NCBI RefSeq assembly: GCF_023101685.1
Contig: NZ_CP082164.1
Span: 8,866,001-8,930,000, forward strand
Direction: 5' to 3'
Length of the DNA stretch: 64,000 bases
From: Bradyrhizobium sp. 186
GTDB taxonomy: Bacteria; Pseudomonadota; Alphaproteobacteria; Rhizobiales; Xanthobacteraceae
The position numbers and the translations under genes are program-made. Positions 48,766-56,940 of the stretch are shown here, piece after piece. Every line of letters begins with the position of its first letter. Within the stretch, counting starts at the first letter, position 1. The notes beneath the pieces were generated by a model, which was not told the origin of the DNA, did not search any database, and worked only from the letters and a program-made list of their open reading frames with translations.

Positions 48766-50688
48766 TTAAATGGCGATTATAACTACGGCAACGATCGCGG
48801 CAATGGCAATCGCGCTAATACGGTCCCTCAGTGCAAAGACAATAGGGTCGTCGTCCATTAGACGCCGGTGCGCCATCATGAGCGCCCTGCCTATCCAATA
48901 GAGAAGAATTGGACAGATGAGCCATAATGCTTTGGGATGTCGATAGAGTCTCTGCACATCGGGCGATGTAATATAGAGGGCAAAGATCGTGACAGCGTTC
49001 AAGCCCGCCGCAGCAACCAAAGCGGCAACGACGTCAAGATCGCCCATCCTATAGTCACGGCCTGAACGATCCGGGACTCGGCGGTCTAGACTCGTCGCCA
49101 GTTCAACATACCGCTTGATTAGGGCGAGTGATGTGAAGATGAACATAGAGAAGATGAAAAGCCACTGCGAAATTTGAATTTCAGCAGCTACACCACCTGC
49201 AATAATCCGTGTCGTGTAGAGCATTGCAAGCACGACGACGTCCAGAAGCATCTTGCGTTTCAGATAGACAGAATATGCACTCGTTAGCAGAAAATAGCCA
49301 ACCAATACGCCGACAAACTCAAGTGAGATTGTGATTGCCAGCATCAGAGAAAATAGCAGGAGCGCCGGGACCATAAGCAAGCCGGTCCGAAGTTGGAGAT
49401 GGCCACTCGCAAAGGGTCGAGCACGCTTGCTAGAGTGCGCGCGATCAGATTTAAGATCTAGCAGATCGTTGAGGATGTAGACGGCTGACGCGCAAGCACA
49501 AAAAGCTAGAAAGGCCATCACATCTGTGATGATGTTAGCCAAAGTAAATCGATGCGAGGTCAGCGATGGTACAAAAATGAGAAGATTTTTGACGTATTGG
49601 TGGACCCGAAGGGCCCTGAACCACGCCCGCCTCCCCGCAGTCCCGTCATCTAACGCGACGCAGTTACCCTTGAGCGCGAAGAGCCGCCTCTTTACCGCCT
49701 TGGAAGGCCCGATGGCGTAGGCTTTATCGGCAATCTCCCACACCGGCAAATCTGAGGAACCATTGCCAACGTAATCAAATCCGTTCTCACCGAAGGCAGC
49801 AGCGAGCATCTCGGCCTTGAAAGATCCCGACAAACTCGTTTTTGCGTCAGAAGCAAACCAACCATCGAAGATGCCCAAGTGATCTGCGATGGCCTTTGCG
49901 TGCTTCGCGTTGGCTGCCGTAGCTAGGTAAACTTGAGTGCCCCGCGCTTTCGCTGTCTGGATTAGATCGATAACACACGTGTTGTACGGGAGAGTCGCAT
50001 AATCCAGTTCGGACGCTTGGGCAAGATGATGCTCTACGGCCGCTTTGCCATTGGCTAGACCCCGGACCGTTGCAAAATTCGAGCGGAACCCAAGAGGCAA
50101 GACGTTTAAGAAAGACTCATATAGAACATCCGTTAGCAGCAAAGATCCGTCGAGATCTACTACCAACGGTTTGTCGCGCGGTAACTCCGTATCGGCGCTT
50201 TTAGCATCATGGCTGGGGTGCCAAATGCCGTTGAGAACCTTCGGTAAAACGTCATCGAGTTGCCTCGGACGACCGATAAACGCAATGTAGCCATCACGAT
50301 CGATAAGGAACGAGGCGGGAATCCCGCAAGAAGAAGAAGAAGAAGAAGCGGCATCCATCCAAAACTTGTTCATTTCCCCTGTGTCGTCCCAGGCGATCCG
50401 ATAATTCAGATCCGGGAACTTTTTCGTCAACCATTCGTCAAACTTAAGCCGGGCCTCATCCGGCGTTGGAGCTCGTTCACAAGCTGCGACCCCGATAACC
50501 TCGAGTCCGCTGTCTTTATACTTCTCTTGCAGCTGTACCAGATGGGATATCGCCGCCACACATCCGCACCAAGTTGCCCAAAACTCAACGATGTACACTG
50601 TTCCGAGTTGCAAGCTCATGAGGGGTTGGCCGCGCAGCCAGCTCCCCACCTTGATCGGAGGCGCCGGGGGTTCGATGCGCAGCACCAT
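48766..50688 (-). CDS. Redoxin-HAD phosphatase-UbiA prenyltransferase fusion
   Basis: 640 aa from MVLRIEPPAPPIKVGSWLRG (GGAG 8 nt upstream); a longer start at 50781 is less likely because the homologous 30.2-kb copy also begins here. Residues about 1-160 are a TlpA/AhpC-like redoxin (VEFWATWCGCVAAISHLVQL). About 165-355 is a HAD phosphatase (PLVVDLDGSLLLTD). About 360-640 is a UbiA prenyltransferase with NDLLDLKSDRAHSSKRARPF and about eight membrane helices. HAD-UbiA proteins of this type resemble decaprenyl-phosphate phosphoribosyltransferases, which start polyprenyl-phospho-arabinose synthesis. The redoxin CxxC has become CGC. A perfect NifA UAS and sigma-54 promoter lie upstream. Confidence 0.85.
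   Translation of the reverse strand: MVLRIEPPAPPIKVGSWLRGQPLMSLQLGTVYIVEFWATWCGCVAAISHLVQLQEKYKDSGLEVIGVAACERAPTPDEARLKFDEWLTKKFPDLNYRIAWDDTGEMNKFWMDAASSSSSSCGIPASFLIDRDGYIAFIGRPRQLDDVLPKVLNGIWHPSHDAKSADTELPRDKPLVVDLDGSLLLTDVLYESFLNVLPLGFRSNFATVRGLANGKAAVEHHLAQASELDYATLPYNTCVIDLIQTAKARGTQVYLATAANAKHAKAIADHLGIFDGWFASDAKTSLSGSFKAEMLAAAFGENGFDYVGNGSSDLPVWEIADKAYAIGPSKAVKRRLFALKGNCVALDDGTAGRRAWFRALRVHQYVKNLLIFVPSLTSHRFTLANIITDVMAFLAFCACASAVYILNDLLDLKSDRAHSSKRARPFASGHLQLRTGLLMVPALLLFSLMLAITISLEFVGVLVGYFLLTSAYSVYLKRKMLLDVVVLAMLYTTRIIAGGVAAEIQISQWLFIFSMFIFTSLALIKRYVELATSLDRRVPDRSGRDYRMGDLDVVAALVAAAGLNAVTIFALYITSPDVQRLYRHPKALWLICPILLYWIGRALMMAHRRLMDDDPIVFALRDRISAIAIAAIVAVVIIAI
50328..50348 (-). repeat. 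In-frame trinucleotide repeat (7 x CTT on coding strand)
   Basis: Seven consecutive AAG units on the plus strand encode six consecutive serines (AASSSSSSCGIP) in the redoxin domain, just before the conserved GIP-A-F-L-I-D-R-D-G strand. Such tracts change length by slippage. Confidence 0.9.
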
Positions 50689-50837
50689 GTTGCTCTCCAT
50701 TGCTATTAACAAACACTGCACGACGTTAGGCACGAGCTCGCTTTTCTCAGGGGACACACTGTTACTAGGAAAGGAGAGCATCGCTCGTCTGCGCGCCTGC
50801 GTGCACTCAGCCTCACTCAGTGTTGCTGCATCTGAAT

Positions 50838-50964
50838 AGCAACGGCCGTGCCAGCGCCGTCAGCGCGTATTAAAGCACCTCGTACCCTTTAAAAACTTGC
50901 CCCTCCCCAAAACCGGCGGTGTCTTGAAGCAGACGGGCTTTGTGCCGGTGTGAGAGATTGAACA
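50838..50964 (-). promoter_or_regulatory. NifA UAS plus sigma-54 promoter (redoxin-HAD-UbiA gene)
   Basis: Minus-strand TGGCACGGCCGTTGCT (50853 to 50838) is a perfect -24/-12 element. TGTGAGAGATTGAACA (50949-50964) is a perfect TGT-N10-ACA site about 105 bp upstream. The predicted transcript start is about 140 bp before the chosen ATG. Confidence 0.82.
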
Positions 50965-51130
50965 CGAATTGTGCGCTTCGCGCCGTCAGACGATCGTGGT
51001 TCAGTTTCAAAAACCGGGCTCGATAATTCATTGATTTCAAACATAGCGTTACATGTCGCGCGCCATGGAAAACTGCCCCCTCGGCGTCACGAGGAATTGC
51101 CCCCTCCTTGGATAGCCGAGGAGACAGTGA

Positions 51131-52436
51131 ATGAACGAGGAACGAATCACGGAAGGCTCGTCGTGGATTGATCCACGGGGGCAGGTGATGAAGACGCCGG
51201 ATGATGTGACGGAGATGTTGCGCCTGAGGGCTTGCGGGTAGGGTCTGAAGCGGATTGCGCGGCAGCTGGGCTGCAGCCATCACACGCTGAAGGACTACGT
51301 GGCGGGGGCGGGGTGAAGCCGTTCAGGTCGCCTGAGCGCCCGAAGCGGCTCGATGGCCTCGAAGGTTGGCTGCGCGAGAGGTTCATTCGGCATCGCGGCA
51401 ATGCGGATGTGGTGCGCCAGGACCTGTTGGCCGAAAAAGGCGTGGCAGTCAGCCGGCGAACGCTGCAACGCGCCGTGCAGCCCTATCGCCAGGCGCTCAA
51501 GGCCGAAGCGCTGGCGACGACGCGGTTCGAGACGCCCCCCGGCCGGCAGCTGCAGATCGACTTCGGCGAACGTCTGGTCGAGATCGGCGAGGTGAAGATC
51601 AACGCATTCGTGTTCGTGGCGACGCTCGGGCATTCGCGGCGGCTGCATGTCCGTGCGTTCCGGGGCGAGAAGCAAGAGCACTCGTTCGCCGGGCTCGAGA
51701 GTGCATTCACGACCTTCGGCAGCGTTCCGGAGGAAGTGCTGATGGACAACCACGCGCGCTCGTGGTGCGACACGACGCGGTGAGCCGGTCGGTTCAGTTT
51801 AATGACAAGCTCATCGCGTTCGCGAAGCATTGGGGGTTCCGTCCTCGGGCCTGCGCGCCGTATCGGGCGCGCACGAAGGGTAAGACGGAGAATGGTGTCG
51901 GCTACGTGAAGAAGAACGCAATCGCGGGGCATTCCTTCGCGTGCTGGGAGGCATTCGAGGCGCATCTCGCCGAGTGGGAGCGTGAGGTGGCGAACATGCG
52001 TATCCACGGCACGACTGGCGAGGCGCCGATCGCACGCTTTGAGCGTGACGAGGCACACCGGTTGAAGCCGCTCGGGGGCAGCCGTCGTTCGGATCGTTGC
52101 GCGAACTGGCCCGCGTCGTCGGCAACGATTGTGCCGTCGAAATCGACACGAACAGCTACTCGGTGCCGTGGCGGCTGATCGGCGAGCGCGTGGCGTGACG
52201 GTTGCGGCCGGCGAGGTGCGCATTCGCCACGCCATGCGCGAGGTTGCGGTCCATAAGCAATCGGAAGGTCGCCGGCTGCGGATCATCGAGTCCGCCCACC
52301 TCGACGGGATTGCCGGTCGCAATGGCGCGGTCTGCCGACCGGCAATCGCGACACCGACAGTGCCGGCGCCTTCTCCACTACCCTCGTTGTTGCGTCCTCT
52401 TGCCGAACACGAAGCAGCGGTCGGAGGGAGCTTCTG
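51131..52436 (+). pseudogene. istA: IS21-family transposase IstA, broken
   Basis: Begins MNEERITEGSSWIDPRGQVM. A TAG at 51239-51241 replaces the Trp codon expected in ACG-W-GLKRIARQLGCS. The frame continues to ETPPGRQLQIDFGERLVEIG and EEVLMDN, shifts near 51750 into FNDKLIAFAKHWGFRPRACA and PYRARTKGKTENGVGYVKKN, and shifts again near 52080 into the C-terminal IDTNSYSVPWRLIGE region. One nonsense change and at least two frameshifts. Confidence 0.85.
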
Positions 52437-52785
52437 ATGGCGCGCACAAAGAAGGCTACCGAAGCACCAATCGATCGGCTCGAGGCCATGCTGGTGCGGT
52501 TGCAGCTCTCCGGCATCCGCGACCACCTCGACAACCTGCTCGACGAGGCGGCGCGCGCGAACCTGTCGGCACGTGAGACGCTGATCCTGCTGTGCGAGGG
52601 CGAGATCGCACGCAAGGTCATCGCCGCATCGAGATGGCGCTGAAGCTCGCACACTTCCCGGCCGTGAAGGAGCCTGCTGGCTTCGACTTCGAGGCGCAAC
52701 CGTCGATCGATCCAAAGCAGATCCGTGATCTTGCCGCGTCACGTTGGATCGCCAACGGAGAGAACGTGCTGCTGCTTGGCCCGCC
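52437..52785 (+). pseudogene. istB: IS21-family ATPase IstB, 5' part (broken)
   Basis: Starts MARTKKATEAPIDRLEAMLV, with RLQLSGIRDHLDNLLDEAAR, shifts frame near 52630 and continues LKLAHFPAVKEPAGFDFEAQ and IANGENVLLLGPP. Homology ends at the first half of the Walker A codons, where the recombinase element is inserted. Confidence 0.82.
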
Positions 52786-52820
52786 CGAGTCAGATTCATA
52801 CTGCCCATCTCGCTGCCCCC

Positions 52821-54890
52821 TTAGAGTTGAAGCTCTTTTTGACCCGGATCGCCAGACGATGGCCGCCGGAACCGCCGCGCATGCGCGGCGCGCTCGACAT
52901 CGGGATGTTCCAGATCAACCGCTTTGATCATCCACGGTGCGCCTTTGCACAGCTGCTGCGCAGGCAAGCTCTGTTCTTCGATCAGACGGCGAACCGTCGA
53001 AGGACTGACTTTCAACGCAGTTGCAGCTTCGTCCAAAGTGACATCTCCACGCTCGGCGCGCTCGCCCTCTCGGTAGGCCGCGATGGCGTGTTGGTTGCGC
53101 AGGCTGCGAACGCGGACACGGGTCCAACTGTTGCCCCGCCCCGTCGACTTATCGCCGCGGTTGAGAACCGCGGCGATGGTGCTGTCGGGCATCTGACGCG
53201 CGAGGACACGAACGAGATCGACCACATCTGCCGCGGTGCTCCAGCGGTGCTCGCCGGTGCGGTTCTTCCTCACCTGCAATGCCGTGTGATCGCCGCCATG
53301 CCAGTGGACAATCAAGTCCAGCACCTCGTCGCGGATGCGCACAACAATCTCATGGATCAAGCTTCGGATGATCCTCTTGCGCGTCGCAGCTGTTGCACCC
53401 GGACTTTCCCAAGCTCTCTCGAGATCGGCACCAAGCGCAAGTAAGCGATCGCGATCGATGTCGCTCAAGGTCATCTCCGGCGTAGCCAGCAATGTCTCGC
53501 GCTCGCCCTCAAGCTCGCGGACAGCGACCAGGCGTTCGTTCCAGCGCCGCTCCAGCTCGCCGGCAACAAGGCGATTGTCCGGATCGACAGCCTCGTATCG
53601 CCGACGAGCGCGAGTTGCCTCGTAGCGTGCCTGCTCCAGAGTCAACTCGAGCTGACGCAGCTTGTCGGCGTGTTCACGCCCGCGCGCTTCCATGGCTGCC
53701 AGCGCCGCCTGTACACCCAGCGGCTGCAGCCGCGCGATGACCTCCGCGCTGATCGCGCGATCCGCGCGCAGACCGCCGAATGAGATGCACGGATCTCCAC
53801 CATGGTTGATCTGGCTACCGCGGCAATGATAGCGCCCGACAGTACTGTGCGTGCCGCTGTAGGCAACGTGAAGTTTGCGGCCGCAGTGGCCGCAACGAAG
53901 AAGCCCCGCGAGAAGGCCTTCGCCGCGGCGGACCGAGCCACGACTCATGAAGCTTTTTCCGTTGGCGTTGTCGGTGATCAGGCGCTGATTCCTCTCGAAC
54001 TCCGCCCACGTAATGTAGCCTTCATGGTGGTCCTTGATCAAAACCTCCCAGTCGTTTCGCTCGCGCCGGAAGCCCCGCACGATCCTCTTGCGGCCGGCCT
54101 CGATCGTCACCCGACTGCCCGAGCGCCCGAAGACATAGGCGCCAGCATAGGCGGGATTGGTCAGGATGTGGTAGATCGTATTGTACACTGGTAACTTCCA
54201 TTCGACGTGGCGGCCCTCGGGGCCATGGCCGACCGCGGGCAAAGTGATTCGCTCCTGCCGTAACCAGAGGTGGACCTGGCGCAGTGTCTGCATCTCCGCA
54301 AACTTGGTGAACACGAGTGCGAGCGCCTCCTGAATGCGCCGATCAGGGTCCTTCTCGATCCGATCGTGGGAGACCTTGAGATAGCCGATGGCGACGTGGA
54401 GGAAGAGCTCACCCCTGCGTGCCTTTTGCTTCAAGGCTTCAAGCGAGCGTTGCCGAAAGATAGACAGCTCCATCTCGCTCATCGTGCCCTTCATGCCGAG
54501 CAGAAGGCGATCGTTGGGGTGGCGCGGATCGTAAACGCCATCCTCATCGACGATCAGTGTTCCAACGAGCCCGCAGAACTCCAGGAGCGTATGCCAATCC
54601 CTGCCGTTGCGGGCCAGCCGAGAGGCCTCAATCGAGACCACAGCGCCAACTCGCCCTTCGCAAATGGTGGCGAGCAGCTTCTCGAACCCGGGACGCGCGA
54701 TGCCGCCACCAGAGCGACCGAGATCTTCGTCGATTACGACCACCTCGCTCCAGCCCAGCTGCCGCGCACGGTCGGCCAAGCCGTACTGGCGGCGCTGGCT
54801 CTCGCGGTTGTTGATAACCTGGTCGGCCGTCGACTGACGAATGTAGACGACGGCCTGGCGAGCAAGGTGCTCAGGCGTGATCTTGCTCAC
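52821..54890 (-). CDS. Large serine recombinase
   Basis: 689 aa. The resolvase catalytic domain has the nucleophile Ser in AVVYIRQSTADQVINNRESQ and the Arg motif IEASRLARNGRDWHTLLEF. It is followed by a recombinase domain (AIGYLKVSHDRIEKDPDRR, YHILTNPAYAGAYVFGRSGS), a zinc ribbon (LLRCGHCGRKLHVAYSG) and a coiled-coil stretch around residues 400-470. The C-terminus has a helix-turn-helix (ALKVSPSTVRRLIEEQSLPA). Full length. It presumably integrates and excises its own element; its start overlaps the end of the small upstream gene by 20 bp. Confidence 0.9.
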   Translation of the reverse strand: MSKITPEHLARQAVVYIRQSTADQVINNRESQRRQYGLADRARQLGWSEVVVIDEDLGRSGGGIARPGFEKLLATICEGRVGAVVSIEASRLARNGRDWHTLLEFCGLVGTLIVDEDGVYDPRHPNDRLLLGMKGTMSEMELSIFRQRSLEALKQKARRGELFLHVAIGYLKVSHDRIEKDPDRRIQEALALVFTKFAEMQTLRQVHLWLRQERITLPAVGHGPEGRHVEWKLPVYNTIYHILTNPAYAGAYVFGRSGSRVTIEAGRKRIVRGFRRERNDWEVLIKDHHEGYITWAEFERNQRLITDNANGKSFMSRGSVRRGEGLLAGLLRCGHCGRKLHVAYSGTHSTVGRYHCRGSQINHGGDPCISFGGLRADRAISAEVIARLQPLGVQAALAAMEARGREHADKLRQLELTLEQARYEATRARRRYEAVDPDNRLVAGELERRWNERLVAVRELEGERETLLATPEMTLSDIDRDRLLALGADLERAWESPGATAATRKRIIRSLIHEIVVRIRDEVLDLIVHWHGGDHTALQVRKNRTGEHRWSTAADVVDLVRVLARQMPDSTIAAVLNRGDKSTGRGNSWTRVRVRSLRNQHAIAAYREGERAERGDVTLDEAATALKVSPSTVRRLIEEQSLPAQQLCKGAPWMIKAVDLEHPDVERAAHARRFRRPSSGDPGQKELQL

Positions 54891-55053
54891 CGCTGTCCTC
54901 CCGGTTGTGTGCCTCGACTGCGCTGTCGGTGAGCGCTTCGGTCAGAAGCTCCTTTAAGAGCTCCAGCATTTGCTGATGGGCTTCGATTGGAATGCTGCTG
55001 TATGTCGGAGGGCTCTCGAACAGATCCCCCTGACGACGTGATGCGTCCGCCAT
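54871..55053 (-). CDS. Small protein coupled to the serine recombinase
   Basis: 60 aa, MADASRRQGDLFESPPTYSS then an amphipathic helix IEAHQQMLELLKELLTEALT. The stop overlaps the recombinase start by 20 bp, indicating translational coupling. Function unknown; possibly a directionality or accessory factor, which is inference only. Confidence 0.55.
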   Translation of the reverse strand: MADASRRQGDLFESPPTYSSIPIEAHQQMLELLKELLTEALTDSAVEAHNREDSGEQDHA

Positions 55054-55327
55054 GACCGCCTCCTCGCGAATGGGACGATTCCCTGGAAGAGGAGGCTAAG
55101 AGCGCGTCGACAAGAAGACGCGCCTCCAGTAGACGATCCACCGGAAGCCGCGGTTCAGCTTTGAGATGGAAGGAAGCGGCGGCGGGAGCCGCAATCCATG
55201 CCGGCAGCAGCGTTAACGTGGCGTCAGGTTGTCTGATAACAAAATGCGTCTCACCCCCAAGTCGCTTGCAGGCGACAACGACGACTGACACTCCGCATCG
55301 CGGATGGAACGGGTAAAGGATCTCCAC
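54887..55327 (-). CDS. Small protein of the recombinase element (DUF5372-like)
   Basis: Up to 146 aa from a GTG at 55327: VEILYPFHPRCGVSVVVVAC, then RLGGETHFVIRQPDATLTLL and PAWIAAPAAASFHLKAEP. This beta-rich pattern resembles the short proteins often encoded beside such recombinases in rhizobia. The 3' end overlaps the 60-aa gene in another frame, so either the true stop is earlier (a frameshift near 55060) or the genes overlap extensively. Confidence 0.5.
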   Translation of the reverse strand: MEILYPFHPRCGVSVVVVACKRLGGETHFVIRQPDATLTLLPAWIAAPAAASFHLKAEPRLPVDRLLEARLLVDALLASSSRESSHSRGGGHGGRITSSGGSVREPSDIQQHSNRSPSANAGALKGASDRSAHRQRSRGTQPGGQR

Positions 55328-55367
55328 CTCAGATCCCAGACACCCGGCATTATGACGCTGGTCCGCC

Positions 55368-55680
55368 GGGCGTCGGCAAGACGCACCTGTCCATTGCACT
55401 CGGGCGAGAGGCAATCCTGGCCGGGTATACGGTGCAGTTCACCACGGCGACGACGCTGGTCGCTGGCCTCGCCAAGGCGCACGGCGAGCGACGCCTGGAC
55501 GAGAAACTGCTCGCGTTGTCGAAGCCAAAGCTGCTGATCGTCGACGAACTCGGCTACCTGCCGCTGGAACCCGACGCGGCGCATCTGTTCTTCCAGCTGG
55601 TCAGTCGGCGCTACGAAACCGGCGCCATGCTGATCACGTCGAACCGCAGCGTTGCCGAATGGGGCACCTTGCTTCTTTAA
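55368..55680 (+). pseudogene. istB: IS21-family ATPase IstB, 3' part (broken)
   Basis: Resumes with GVGKTHLSIALGREAILAGY (rest of Walker A), then TVQFTTATTLVAGLAKAHGE, KPKLLIVDELGYLPLEPDAA (Walker B) and MLITSNRSVAEWG, after which homology stops. The C-terminus is lost. Confidence 0.85.
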
Positions 55681-56086
55681 AGGTACTGCGGGATTGCTTC
55701 GCGCCGCGCGGCGCCGCCGGGATTGGGAGACGTTCGAAGGCCTTGCCGCGGCCATTGAAAATTCATCCAGGGTGAAGGAGGCGCTTGCTTACGAGCGCGC
55801 GTTGCGTTGCCGGGATAAGCTGAATTTTACGGGCCTTGCCGCATCCATCGGCTCCGTGAAGGGCGACGATGCTGCGCGGGCGATTCGGCGGGCCGCCCTG
55901 CACTGTGACCTGAGCCAGGATAATAAGGCGGCTGAAACGCTCTTTGAGGTTTGGAAAGATTTAAAGGAGCGCCGGGCACGCGATCGCCAGTTGATCTGGC
56001 TTTTATCACGTGAGGCATGGACCGCTTGGCTCATGAAACGAGTGAATTTCATGATGCGCGACAATCCTTCAGAAGGTCTTCGATGA
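55652..56086 (+). CDS. Hypothetical protein, coding status doubtful
   Basis: Up to 144 aa. It contains AAIENSSRVKEALAYERALR, ALHCDLSQDNKAAETLFEVW and REAWTAWLMKRVNFMMRD, giving a helical, protein-like composition but no recognised family. The annotated start overlaps the truncated istB end, so the true start is probably later or the gene has lost its 5' end to the IS21 insertion. Confidence 0.3.
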   Translation: MPNGAPCFFKGTAGLLRAARRRRDWETFEGLAAAIENSSRVKEALAYERALRCRDKLNFTGLAASIGSVKGDDAARAIRRAALHCDLSQDNKAAETLFEVWKDLKERRARDRQLIWLLSREAWTAWLMKRVNFMMRDNPSEGLR

Positions 56087-56433
56087 TGAGTATGAACGCT
56101 GGCCGGTTAAATACAAAGGGCGAACTGCGATCCGTGGGATGAGACCACGTATTTCGACCATGAAAATAGGCCAGCCTTCGAAAATTCGCGGGACGTTTAG
56201 GGAACCAGGCATTATTCGATATCGACAAGGAGCTCGTCACGCACCATCACGATGTCCCGTAGTCGAGTCACTTCGAGGAAAAGGGCCCCCGCGCGCCCCT
56301 GCAACCTATCGCGAGCCAGCGGCCCGCTCCCATTGTCCGCATCGCGCTCACGATCCGAGCTATCGTAATGTAGGAGGATGCTCCAAATCTAGCTTTATCG
56401 TATGCTGGAGAGATGCCCGGCACGTTCGTTGGG
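56087..56433. other. Intergenic, nothing recognised
   Basis: About 350 bp between convergent reading frames. No gene, repeat or terminator stands out. Confidence 0.3.
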
Positions 56434-56940
56434 CTATGCGAGATCGTGCAACCGTAACGTTACCTTCGAGAGCAGCAAGCTCGAAAAGAAGATCCGTCGC
56501 GCTTTGAACGCGCCGACCCATGCCGTCGCCTCCCACGCGCCCTTAGCGCCGTGAAGCACGATCATGATGGGAGTAGGTGCTCTTGCTGCGGGTGTTGCGA
56601 TGATGCGCCGGAGCACGCTGCGATCAGTCCGGCTTAAACGGCCGGATTTTGCAGCCGGATGCGTATGCCAGTCGCCGATGTAGGTTTCACGGCGGCCTGA
56701 TCGTGCGTAGTGCCGCGCGATCTGCTCGACCTGCCAATGTTGATCCGGTTCGAAACTGTAACGTTGATGAAGCGCTGCGGGACCGGCTTCGATAGTTGCG
56801 GTTATCACCGCCGTGTCACCGTACCAGTACCCCATCAGCGCTCCACCCGTTTCGAGATTGTAAAAGCGATCGGCATCGGTGGCGCAATGATTAAAGAGGC
56901 GTATAGGCAGCCAGATCACCGGGGGTTTGCGCATGAGCAT
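56434..56940 (-). CDS. JAB/JAMM (MPN) isopeptidase, Cap3-like (VC0181 family)
   Basis: 168 aa. The complete JAMM zinc-protease motif is present: Glu30 (LETGGALMG), His92 and His94 (GDWHTHPAAKSG), Ser103 and Asp106 (RLSRTD). Length and motif layout match the VC0181-type proteins, which in type II CBASS (Cap3) remove a conjugated partner from targets of the E1-E2 enzyme Cap2. The start overlaps the E2-E1 gene by 25 bp, so the two are translationally coupled. It is the last gene of the operon. Confidence 0.85.
   Translation of the reverse strand: MLMRKPPVIWLPIRLFNHCATDADRFYNLETGGALMGYWYGDTAVITATIEAGPAALHQRYSFEPDQHWQVEQIARHYARSGRRETYIGDWHTHPAAKSGRLSRTDRSVLRRIIATPAARAPTPIMIVLHGAKGAWEATAWVGAFKARRIFFSSLLLSKVTLRLHDLA

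Larger units (their letters stand above)
52786..55367 (-). mobile_element. Serine-recombinase mobile element integrated in istB
   Basis: About 2.58 kb between two istB halves. A short direct repeat, GGCCCGCC on the left (52778-52785) and GGTCCGCC on the right (55360-55367), marks the crossover region. Deleting the element re-forms NVLLLGPPGVGKTHLSIALG. It carries a large serine recombinase and two small genes on the minus strand. Exact crossover dinucleotides cannot be fixed by eye. Confidence 0.82.
51061..55680 (+). mobile_element. Decayed IS21-family element carrying a serine-recombinase insertion
   Basis: The left end near 51061 has the repeated block AACTGCCCCCT / AATTGCCCCCT typical of IS21 termini, followed by istA and istB. 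A recombinase element occupies 52786-55367 within istB. The right terminus of the IS21 element is not visible; istB homology stops near 55665. Confidence 0.75.

Noticed and set aside
51483..52808. 441-codon minus-strand frame across the istA/istB region
   Set aside because: Antisense to decayed IS21 genes; Ser/Arg-rich, no domain.
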